A stretch of DNA of 27,814 nt from Phocaeicola_A sp964444735 (GTDB lineage: Bacteria > Bacteroidota > Bacteroidia > Bacteroidales > Bacteroidaceae). Positions 15,522 to 22,774 of the stretch are shown one piece after another. The notes under the pieces were generated by a model. That model did not search any database. It was not told the origin of the DNA and saw only the letters and a program-made list of their open reading frames with translations. Position 1 is the first letter of the stretch. The number at the start of each line of letters is the position of its first letter. Made by a program: the position numbers and the translations under genes. Location of the stretch: contig CAYUIJ010000022.1 in the NCBI GenBank assembly GCA_964444735.1, positions 1-27,814 on the forward strand, given 5' to 3'.

Positions 15522-17666
15522 CTACAGTCTTGTGCCGTATTCCGAGTCCTCCTCTTGCAAGTCGGCAAGATTGTCCAGAACATCGTCATCCATTGGCAGG
15601 ATTTGCATGAAACAAATCTTTGACTCGATGTGCTTCGACCAGTAAGCGCTGACCTCACCGCCGTTATCCAATCTCTCCTTGATTCCGCTGAAATCGCCCT
15701 TAAACCTGGGGTGGTCAGAATACATCATGCGAACCACTCTCTCATTCATGGATTCCTCATAAAGGCTGAAGTTCACAAAAGGAGCCGCCCTCTTCTGAAG
15801 TTCGTTGCAAATGGCTGGCAGGCTGCCGGCATTCTCCGGATCCCGGACGAAACTGAAAGGAGCCGCCCAATTTATATATAGATAATGTCCGCTTGTGTAT
15901 TCGGAAGATTTTTTCTCTACAAGACGAATGAGGGAAGCCCTCGTAGGCGCGGCTTCTTTTTTCCATTCCTTGACTGCCTCGTCTCTTCTGGCTTTTGATC
16001 CCGATGACTGTTCTTCTTTAAGCTTTCGCAAATCAATGAGCGGGAAGCAATGGCTTGTGTGATCAGTGAGCTTAAACCCATCACAGGAAGTCCTTTTCTT
16101 TTCGTATTCCTGTTCAATGCATTCCACTTGTCTCTTGAAGTCTGCGAATGCTTTCTTGAGCTCGGTACGTTTTTTGATTCGCATGATGCTGTCGGCCGGT
16201 TCCTGTCCGGACGAAGGAACCGGAGAATCTACTACAGGCCTTTCTATTTCAGCCGGGTCTTTCTGTTCCTCTTTCCTTTTGAAGATATCCCGTATCCAAT
16301 TCCACATTCGGTGGAGAAAATTCCTTTTTCCTGCAGACTCTTTTTTGGTTTTATCTATGAAACTGTTATCTCCCCCAGCGGGCGGATCAGGATCCACGCG
16401 TGGATCAGACTCAGGCGGATTGCGTTTCACGTAATCCAGAAACGCTTCAGACGTTACGTAGGAAACAAGAGCCTCGTATTGCGCTTCCTTTCCGTCACGT
16501 TCCTTGTCGTCATTGGCCAGGTAAACGGCGGCACGGTCAATGTAACGCGGATGCGTGCCGTCGAACTCCCTTTCGGCATTTTTCAGCTGCTCCTCAGAAA
16601 CATCGTCTCCTTCCGGACCGCCGAGAGACGTTTTAACGGCTTCCCATTCTTCTCTGCGCCCACGCTCGATTAACGTCTTGAGACCGGTGATTTCGTCATC
16701 TATCTTCTTGTCAGCTGAACAGGGATGGCTTTGTATGTCTTCCGAGAACGGCACGCTCTCATATATCTCTCCGAGCCGCTTTTTCCGTGTGCGCAGGCCA
16801 AACGGGTGCGCCTCCGTGTCCATTGCTTTCTTGTCATCAAGCCCGGCCGTCTCGTCTTCATCGGAGAGGAAAGCAAGGTGCAGGTCTCTGTTGTCTGCAA
16901 GCTTGAAATACCGTTCCACATCGGGATAGTAATACATGCTTTCAGCAAAGCCCGCTGAGAAACAGCCGGTATTGCAGCCGGCGGGATGTATCGCGTTATG
17001 AATATAGCCTGCATTGTCTGAGTCGGAGACGAGCATCATGAAATCCGTCAGGAAACGTGGAAGCTTCAGGTCGTGATCATCCCTTCCGAGACTGGTAGCG
17101 GCTTCATCAGCCTTCTGATTGCTTATATAGAAAAGGTATCTCCAAAGGTTCTCTCCGCCTCTTGCCGTGTCCGAAACGGTTTTCCTGTGATTGTCCAGCA
17201 GCTCTCTCAGTATCGGTACCGGGATATGTCTCATGATGTCGGCAGGGGAATCGGGATTGTAAGTGAAGACGATTCTGTAGAGGCGGAAATTTACAATGTG
17301 GCCTTTGCCGCCGTTGTACAGCTCGTTGAATTCTTCTATCCAGCCGTCCGATTCGTCAAGTTCATCCTGATTCAAAGGATTCTCAAGAAAGAAGATATTG
17401 ACGGTTTCATCTTGGGGAATTGCATAGGCAAGCCGGAATGCCGCCACATGATTCGCTACCCTTTCGCGTAGTGGTCTGGATTCGTCTGCTTCTTCAGGCT
17501 TATCATAGACTTGGTACTCGTATAGGTATCCCCCGTCTTCTGACCTGATGATTTTTCCTGTTGAGATGCCGGTACGGACTGCATCGCATCGCGGATGGCA
17601 TTCCCTGATGCCGTCTACAATGCGGTGCAGCCTGCCGCTCGCACTGATTACGATGAATTCAGCCAT
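15522..17666 (-). CDS. unrecognised 714-residue protein, last gene of the tubulin-like operon
   Basis: I do not recognise a family. Visible parts: an ordered N-terminal region (1-265, with FIVISASGRLHRIVDGI and a beta-strand-rich VNFRLYRIVFTYNPDS near 125-140), a charged middle (265-440), a basic helix with Trp, Phe and Leu on one face (KRNFLHRMWNWIRDIFKRK, about 447-465) that could lie on a membrane, a Pro/Glu linker (468-495), a likely coiled coil (498-526) and an ordered C-terminal domain (about 585-714). No TM segment and no signal peptide, so cytosolic. Its ATG overlaps the tubulin-like stop (ATGGCTGA), which suggests coupled translation and a physical partnership with the GTPase. Confidence 0.85.
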   Translation of the reverse strand: MAEFIVISASGRLHRIVDGIRECHPRCDAVRTGISTGKIIRSEDGGYLYEYQVYDKPEEADESRPLRERVANHVAAFRLAYAIPQDETVNIFFLENPLNQDELDESDGWIEEFNELYNGGKGHIVNFRLYRIVFTYNPDSPADIMRHIPVPILRELLDNHRKTVSDTARGGENLWRYLFYISNQKADEAATSLGRDDHDLKLPRFLTDFMMLVSDSDNAGYIHNAIHPAGCNTGCFSAGFAESMYYYPDVERYFKLADNRDLHLAFLSDEDETAGLDDKKAMDTEAHPFGLRTRKKRLGEIYESVPFSEDIQSHPCSADKKIDDEITGLKTLIERGRREEWEAVKTSLGGPEGDDVSEEQLKNAEREFDGTHPRYIDRAAVYLANDDKERDGKEAQYEALVSYVTSEAFLDYVKRNPPESDPRVDPDPPAGGDNSFIDKTKKESAGKRNFLHRMWNWIRDIFKRKEEQKDPAEIERPVVDSPVPSSGQEPADSIMRIKKRTELKKAFADFKRQVECIEQEYEKKRTSCDGFKLTDHTSHCFPLIDLRKLKEEQSSGSKARRDEAVKEWKKEAAPTRASLIRLVEKKSSEYTSGHYLYINWAAPFSFVRDPENAGSLPAICNELQKRAAPFVNFSLYEESMNERVVRMMYSDHPRFKGDFSGIKERLDNGGEVSAYWSKHIESKICFMQILPMDDDVLDNLADLQEEDSEYGTRL

Positions 17667-20415
17667 TGTCTTGTAACGGATTGTAGCCGGTGATAAACCT
17701 TATTTCCTTATCAAGCAGGTCTCTTACAGGCTTAAACGGAGGGGTATCGATACCGCTTTCTTCCGTAGGACTAAGGCTGGCACACTCGTCTTTATAGGAT
17801 TCGTTTTCCTTTATTTGTCTCACTCTGTCATTGAAAAATTGAATTCCCTTTTCTTTTTTCCTCTTCTCCAATTCCTCCTCGACTTCCTGATAAAGACCCT
17901 CGCTCTTGAACATGTCAAAAGCCACGTTGCGTTGAGAACTCAGGTTATGGCGGAATTTGTAGATAGGAGCTCCATGGACCTCTGAACGTATCCAATAACA
18001 TCCGTCATCGCAATGAATGAGGCCGAAAACGAACCCGAGCACCCAATTCTTGAGTACATTGTCAGTGGCGGTTCCTGGCATGAGGCTGAAATGTTCCGAC
18101 TCCATGCGGCTTTTAAGTCTTTCATCGATATAGTTGGCTATCATCTTGCCATCCCGCTCTTTCTTCTTGGTGTCCTCCATATATTTTTTGAAGTTGTTTA
18201 CCGCGAAAATGGGGAGCAAGGCTTCTACGGCAATGACGTACACGCGGTCATGCTGGTTGGTGGAAGCAAAGGAGGCTGTGTGGCTGCTAGCATCGAAGCA
18301 AGTCTCATAACGGGGGTCGGTTTTGAATATGCTGGTATCGCTGTTCCCTGCACCTATCACGAAGAGCTCATCGAGCCGATGATTGGCAAGGGGGTAGCCA
18401 AGCGTATCATAAGTCCAGAAAGGCGAGGCAAGTTCCTTGAGGCGACTGAGATATCCCTTGACCTTCTCTTCCGGCATGGCTTTGAGAATGTCATCGATTC
18501 TGCGGCTTGCTACCTCTTGTACGGCCGGTGTTCCTGTGGCAAAGTCCCAGAGTTTCTGCCGTATGGAATCCTTGGACTGATCTGTCCATGAAGCCATGCC
18601 GGCATCACCGATATATTCCTTGAAGGCTGCCTTGACGGCATCGTCAAAAGGCAATCGGGACGCGGCTTTTACATCATCCTCATGAAGGAAAATCCGGAAT
18701 GATGATTTCGAGCCGGATCCCTGCTTCACGTTGTCCATGTTGCAGGTATGGCCAATCTGTTCCAAGACGGTTCTGAGGCTTTCTGTCTTTTGAAGCCTTG
18801 AATTCACGGTATTCTTAAACTCGGTGTAAAACCTGATACCCCATTTCCGCTTCATCTCTTCACGAAGGTTTCCGATGGTATCACTCAGCCGCATTTGAAT
18901 ATCCTCAACGACATCGGCATCAATCGGATCAATGAACCACCACCCCTTCTTTTTCACGCCTTTCAACAGTCCTTTCCAGTCCGGCTCATTCCCGGTCTTC
19001 TTCTGATAATCTCTTTCTTCCCTTTCCATCTCTTCCTTGCAGTTGGAGATAATCCCCAACAAGGCATTCATGAATTTTATGGCCGCATCAACCTGCCCTT
19101 GCGGGCGGGTCATTATTATTCTATTGATGTATTCCTCGAGAGCACTTTCCGTTTTACCCATCTTTTTACCGAGTTCCTCTTCTGAGAGGCGGTCAAGCTC
19201 TTCTCCGCAATTGTTTGTGATGTAGGCAGTTATGTCGCTTTCCGTTGTATCTGCATCTATGGTCATGCCAAATGGCGGAAGCCATGAGGCACAGATCGCG
19301 TTGATTACATCGTCTTTTCCTGTCATTGCTACGGAGTTAACAAAATCTCTCGCATCGTCCGACCCGTCACTTGGGGACTGCAGCATGGAATCACAGAGCT
19401 GGCTGATGATGGAACAGGCCATGGCCCTGCCCACCGCCTTGCCATCGTATACTAATTCCGCGCTGCCTGCCGAAGCGGCCCACGCTTTCTTGTCTCGTAT
19501 ATTATAAGTTCCCATCTCCTTTGCGGCTAAAATGATGTCGTCAAACGAAGATCTAACCTCGGCACCCACCGGAGTGGCATGCAGGAACGCGCTCTCCGCA
19601 ACGACATCGGCAAGATCGTCCAGATCATTGAACGACACGTTATCGCGGTTCATGTTGTTTATTATGTACGCGTAACCGAATAAGGGCCCGTCCACCTTCG
19701 TATGTCCCAAATTAATTTCGGGAGCCTCCGGATCATGATCCATAATATAGTCGAGCGTGCGGATTGCCCCGTATGAATTGTACATGACTTTCTCCATCAT
19801 CGGGCCTTTGTCTATGGCCTGGAACACATCGGGAAACACAATCCACGGGAGGATGTTACAATCTTCGGGTATGTTGTGTATGAGGCTGAGCACGTCAACC
19901 AGCATGCCGCTTCCCGTTCCTCCGGCAATGGAGGCAATCACGTTGATACCGATTTTTTGGTTTGGATCAACATCAAACTCTGAGCCATGCGGTATCAGTT
20001 CATTTATCTTTGAGACAGCGGTTAGAATCGTATTCATTATCCTGCCATAGTTATAAAACGCAATGAATCTGCCGTTGGAGCGTACCTGTCCTGCACCGCC
20101 GCCTTTGATTGCCGCCAGACTTCCAATGTTATTCCTCGGTATCCAATCGTAAGCTTCTGGATTGTTACGATAAGTATCCAGCGCGTTTTTTACCGTGCAT
20201 ACAAGGAGTTCGGAAGCATCAAGACGGATCGTCTCACCGTTGTTGCCCGTGACGGACTTGTTGCTTGCGGCATTGTCGGTGTCTATGGCAAGGAATCCTA
20301 TCATAGGAGGAATCTCGCCGTAGCTTTCCGCGAAAAATTTCTTAATCCTGAGGAGCACGGCAGTGCCTGTGCCTCCCAGACCCACATACAGGGTTTTCTG
20401 TAGTTTTATTGGCAT
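17659..20415 (-). CDS. tubulin/FtsZ-like GTPase (Tubulin_2-type)
   Basis: A 918-residue protein with a tubulin-superfamily GTPase at the N-terminus. Seen: glycine loop GLGGTGT (12-18) after a strand (LYVGLGG), an acidic AIDTD strand end (43-47), a Gly-rich GGGAGQVRSNGRF (105-117) and the tubulin signature GGTGSG (165-170) inside ASIAGGTGSGMLVDV. The rest (about 260-918) is a large, mostly charged helical extension, much longer than FtsZ (about 380). This matches the group of tubulin-like proteins found with vWA genes in diverse bacteria. Probably a GTP-dependent filament or scaffold at the inner membrane. It lies 12 bases after the TM protein and overlaps the 714-residue gene by 8 bases. Polymerisation is inferred. 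Confidence 0.88.
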   Translation of the reverse strand: MPIKLQKTLYVGLGGTGTAVLLRIKKFFAESYGEIPPMIGFLAIDTDNAASNKSVTGNNGETIRLDASELLVCTVKNALDTYRNNPEAYDWIPRNNIGSLAAIKGGGAGQVRSNGRFIAFYNYGRIMNTILTAVSKINELIPHGSEFDVDPNQKIGINVIASIAGGTGSGMLVDVLSLIHNIPEDCNILPWIVFPDVFQAIDKGPMMEKVMYNSYGAIRTLDYIMDHDPEAPEINLGHTKVDGPLFGYAYIINNMNRDNVSFNDLDDLADVVAESAFLHATPVGAEVRSSFDDIILAAKEMGTYNIRDKKAWAASAGSAELVYDGKAVGRAMACSIISQLCDSMLQSPSDGSDDARDFVNSVAMTGKDDVINAICASWLPPFGMTIDADTTESDITAYITNNCGEELDRLSEEELGKKMGKTESALEEYINRIIMTRPQGQVDAAIKFMNALLGIISNCKEEMEREERDYQKKTGNEPDWKGLLKGVKKKGWWFIDPIDADVVEDIQMRLSDTIGNLREEMKRKWGIRFYTEFKNTVNSRLQKTESLRTVLEQIGHTCNMDNVKQGSGSKSSFRIFLHEDDVKAASRLPFDDAVKAAFKEYIGDAGMASWTDQSKDSIRQKLWDFATGTPAVQEVASRRIDDILKAMPEEKVKGYLSRLKELASPFWTYDTLGYPLANHRLDELFVIGAGNSDTSIFKTDPRYETCFDASSHTASFASTNQHDRVYVIAVEALLPIFAVNNFKKYMEDTKKKERDGKMIANYIDERLKSRMESEHFSLMPGTATDNVLKNWVLGFVFGLIHCDDGCYWIRSEVHGAPIYKFRHNLSSQRNVAFDMFKSEGLYQEVEEELEKRKKEKGIQFFNDRVRQIKENESYKDECASLSPTEESGIDTPPFKPVRDLLDKEIRFITGYNPLQDNG

Positions 20416-20427
20416 AATATAAGTTTT

Positions 20428-21384
20428 TTAAAAAAGTTCTATCTGTAGATTCGCTCCCTGATTATCAATTGTCGCCCGGCCGGTTTTCGGTATCACGGCC
20501 GGCCTTGCGGTATATCCTCTCCCGCGGGCACGGGCTGAGGCTTTGCCTTTAGGAGTGAACTCCAAAGGCGTGCTGATATTGGGGTCAACGCATGTCTTTA
20601 TCTCTCCGGTGAAAAACCTGTTCCATCCTGATTGCCTTACCTTCTCTTTGTAAAATACCACTTTACGGACACCCTTGAATGAACGGCTGAATTGGCTTAC
20701 GGGCTGTCCCCCTCTCCGGATAATGACGGTTTTCCTGAATGCCCCGAATTTCGGGTAGAATAAAGGCCTGAGCATAATGCGCCAGAATAGCAGAATGCCG
20801 ATTGTGGTTCCGGCAAGCCACCAGAGCGCTTTCTTCAAGGGATTCATCGTCTGTTCGTAATCAAGCGTCCATGCGAACGCCTCGTCCATTTGCTCGCCGG
20901 ATGACAGAATATGGTTGTCAAGCCTGTCCAAGCTGTGGCTTGTGAGTTTCAGGAAACCCTGATGCCTGCCTTCCCCGGATCCGGGCGCGAAACGGAACGT
21001 CAGTTTTTTGGATGTCTCGTTGCTTGTTACCCTGAATACATTGTCTTTCAGCTTTTGCCCGTCCGCGAAAACCTGCATGACATCAGATCCAACGGATTCC
21101 CCGGAAGTGTCTGCAAACTCAAAGTCGGCAAAGCATTGCCCGTCGTTTTTCGCGTCCTGACTGAACTTGAAGTCAAGGGTCTTCGTCACCGTCTTGGTGC
21201 TGTCCCGCACCCAAAGGAAACGGGGGTAGTATGTCACCTTGCCAGACAGGCCGTCATTGCCGTCCACCGATACTTTTAATGAGCGTTCATGTCTGCTCAC
21301 GCATGTTACATCCACGCTCTCAGTGACGAGAAAATCAAACTTGCCTCCTCCGGACATTGAAATGGCAAGCCGTTCATGAAGCAT
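20428..21384 (-). CDS. beta-rich single-TM protein, probably the second half of the vWA gene
   Basis: A 318-residue frame counted from the first ATG; the frame is open up to base 21477. It has an N-terminal beta-rich extracytoplasmic part (about 1-178, many alternating hydrophobic strands), one TM helix (about 186-205, ALWWLAGTTIGILLFWRIML) and a basic cytosolic tail (206-318, rich in Lys/Arg, ending in IDNQGANLQIELF). It has no signal peptide of its own, and the ATG at 21384 lacks any initiation context. The residues encoded before that ATG (DSLRVYVTFAGDVHQLPE) look like ordinary protein. It is therefore best read as the C-terminal part of the vWA protein, reached by a -1 shift. The TM places the tail next to the tubulin-like GTPase. 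Confidence 0.75.
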   Translation of the reverse strand: MLHERLAISMSGGGKFDFLVTESVDVTCVSRHERSLKVSVDGNDGLSGKVTYYPRFLWVRDSTKTVTKTLDFKFSQDAKNDGQCFADFEFADTSGESVGSDVMQVFADGQKLKDNVFRVTSNETSKKLTFRFAPGSGEGRHQGFLKLTSHSLDRLDNHILSSGEQMDEAFAWTLDYEQTMNPLKKALWWLAGTTIGILLFWRIMLRPLFYPKFGAFRKTVIIRRGGQPVSQFSRSFKGVRKVVFYKEKVRQSGWNRFFTGEIKTCVDPNISTPLEFTPKGKASARARGRGYTARPAVIPKTGRATIDNQGANLQIELF

Positions 21385-21400
21385 CTCGGGCAGCTGATGG

Positions 21401-21455
21401 ACATCACCCGCAAAGGTGACGTATACTCTCAGGCTGTCTTTTTTTCCCCCCCCCT
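21401..21455 (-). promoter_or_regulatory. candidate -1 frameshift site: G9-A7 tract, A AAA AAG heptamer, 3' hairpin
   Basis: On the - strand nine G (21454-21446) are followed by seven A (21445-21439) and a G. In the vWA frame the codons are GGG GAA AAA AAG ACA GCC TGA, so A AAA AAG (21444-21438) is in the slippery register and the zero-frame stop comes two codons later. Slipping back one base continues into the next ORF. Just 5' is GAGG plus a G run that could act as a Shine-Dalgarno-like stimulator. On the 3' side, 15 bases on, ACGTCACC (21422-21415) pairs with GGTGATGT (21408-21401) around a 6-nt loop. A hypermutable G9 tract or a sequencing error would look the same. Confidence 0.6.
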
Positions 21456-22214
21456 CAAGAGTTCCGTCCGTGCCACCTTATATGCCGATGTTCCCGAAAA
21501 CCCGGCCTTGAGGTCTATTCCTCCGAGTTTGCCGTAGACAACGGGTACATCGAAGTATTTCTCCTCTCTTGCATTGAAAGCAACGGCTGATTGCAGACGG
21601 ACGAGGTTGATGTTGACATCTGCCGTCTGTACTTTCCAAAGGTGCTTCTGGCTGTCGATGATTTCTTCTATGGCAGGGTCTTCTGCCTTATGATGGAGCA
21701 TGACATAAAAGCCGTAAGCGTTCCTGTTTCCGCATCTCTCGCTCCATTTGCGGAGCAGCGGCTTGAACAAGTCGGGGGTTTCCTCGTTCTGCCCGTCGGT
21801 CATGAGATACATATAAGTGACACGGCTGTCATCCACCCGTGAAGAATAGAAATCGTTAAGGGGGTCACTAAGGTATGTCTTGGTGTTTTTCGTGAGGCTG
21901 ACGGCATCAATCTTTTTCTTCAAAACCCGCTTGCCGTTCTCCGTCGCTTTCTCGGAACAGGCCTCCAGCAGGCTATGATGCCTGTTGTCGAACGCAAAAG
22001 GTATCACAATGAGTTCGGTAGTCTCGTCCGTAACACTGTCTATCGCGCTCTTAAGGTTGTTCCGCACCGGATCCCAAAGCCCGCTGGTTTTCATGGAATA
22101 CGAGCAGTCCAGATAATACACTCTTCTTTCTTTCAATGACTGGGCGCTTAATGCCATGCGTGTCAATGAAGAGAAGACTAACGCCATAAAGACCACTATC
22201 CTTACTATTATCAT
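21429..22214 (-). CDS. exported von Willebrand A-domain protein, first gene of the tubulin-like operon
   Basis: A 261-residue protein counted from ATG 22214; a GTG at 22220 is also in frame. A hydrophobic signal sequence (about 1-24, ending near ALSAQ) sends it across the inner membrane. The vWA domain follows: MIDAS DxSxS as DCSYS at 36-40, a threonine-rich loop near 108-113, and the second MIDAS aspartate in LMTDGQNE (about 140), so metal-ion binding is likely. The last 40 residues begin a beta region that is cut off by the stop after EKKTA. That stop falls just past the slippery tract, and the next frame continues the same kind of sequence. The domain looks truncated in the zero frame. Confidence 0.85.
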   Translation of the reverse strand: MIIVRIVVFMALVFSSLTRMALSAQSLKERRVYYLDCSYSMKTSGLWDPVRNNLKSAIDSVTDETTELIVIPFAFDNRHHSLLEACSEKATENGKRVLKKKIDAVSLTKNTKTYLSDPLNDFYSSRVDDSRVTYMYLMTDGQNEETPDLFKPLLRKWSERCGNRNAYGFYVMLHHKAEDPAIEEIIDSQKHLWKVQTADVNINLVRLQSAVAFNAREEKYFDVPVVYGKLGGIDLKAGFSGTSAYKVARTELLRGGEKKTA

Positions 22215-22250
22215 GTTCACTGCCGTTTTATAAGGGGAGGCCCGCTTGTT

Positions 22251-22275
22251 TGATTTGTCTGATTTCGTTTGATTT
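22251..22275. repeat. three direct copies of TGATTT upstream of the vWA gene
   Basis: TGATTT occurs at 22251-22256, 22260-22265 and 22270-22275, 9 and 10 bp apart, roughly one helical turn. The outer two extend to GTTTGATTT. They lie 37-61 bases before the vWA ATG. Same-face spacing fits an operator for a cooperative regulator, but the DNA is AT-rich and chance is possible. Confidence 0.35.
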
Positions 22276-22463
22276 ATTTTCCGTTTGCAAAATAATGATT
22301 TTTTCCAGTCGCTGTTCCGCCTTTCCTTTACTTTTTTGAAAAGTTTAACAATAGTAAAAAATAATGCGGCTATCCAGCCAGACAGCCCATAGAGCTTTCT
22401 TTGTTTAAGAGTACGATGTAATTATCTGATTTATAGCTGTTTTTGCATAATTCAGATAAGGTT

Positions 22464-22499
22464 GCCGTCTTTATGCCTGTAAAGCTACAGGCAAACGGC
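22464..22499. repeat. strong hairpin in the gyrB-vWA gap
   Basis: GCCTGTA (22475-22481) pairs perfectly with TACAGGC (22486-22492) around AAGC. Outside it GCCGT (22464-22468) pairs with ACGGC (22495-22499). No T tract follows on either strand. Confidence 0.5.
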
Positions 22500-22565
22500 C
22501 ATAAACAGAGCCGTCTGTCAGGGCTTCTGTCTGATTTTCAATCATCGGGAAAACGGTTAGTTTGC

Positions 22566-22598
22566 GGCATGCCGCCCCGCCCGCAACGCAGGCATGCC
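22566..22598. repeat. paired GGCATGCC palindromes
   Basis: The self-complementary octamer GGCATGCC occurs twice, at 22566-22573 and 22591-22598, 17 bases apart. The two copies can also pair with each other. The region is much richer in G+C than its surroundings. Confidence 0.5.
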
Positions 22599-22704
22599 AT
22601 CCTGCCGAAGCTGGAACCGTACAACCGGCCATTGCCGGGATGCGGCAGAGACCTCTCCCCTCTGATGTAAAGGAGAGCAAAAACAGCTTTTTGCCAATAA
22701 ATTA

Positions 22705-22751
22705 AAAATCACTCTTTGTCAGAGCATTTACTCTTTGGCAAGAGTGATTTG
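22705..22751 (-). terminator. rho-independent terminator after gyrB
   Basis: On the - strand AATCACTCTT (22750-22741) pairs perfectly with AAGAGTGATT (22717-22708), 10 bp, and the 3' arm runs into TTTTAATTT. It begins 24 bases after the gyrB stop, so it would end gyrB transcription and insulate the vWA operon from it. Confidence 0.8.
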
Positions 22752-22774
22752 TCTATGCGGATATCCATATGCCT

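Larger units (their letters stand above)
22215..22704. other. leader and gap between the gyrB end and the vWA gene
   Basis: About 490 bases without a credible gene. Nearest the vWA start are three TGATTT copies (listed separately). Further away are a hairpin GCCTGTA-AAGC-TACAGGC at 22475-22492 with an outer GCCGT/ACGGC pair (22464-22499), and two copies of the palindrome GGCATGCC at 22566-22573 and 22591-22598. No full TAnnTTTG box for the vWA operon was found; the nearest is TTATTTTG near 22288-22295, which mismatches at the second base. Confidence 0.5.

Noticed and set aside
15630..20050. Many + strand ORFs of 60-207 codons opposite the tubulin-like operon
   Set aside because: They are antisense shadows of the 714- and 918-residue genes and carry no recognisable protein features.
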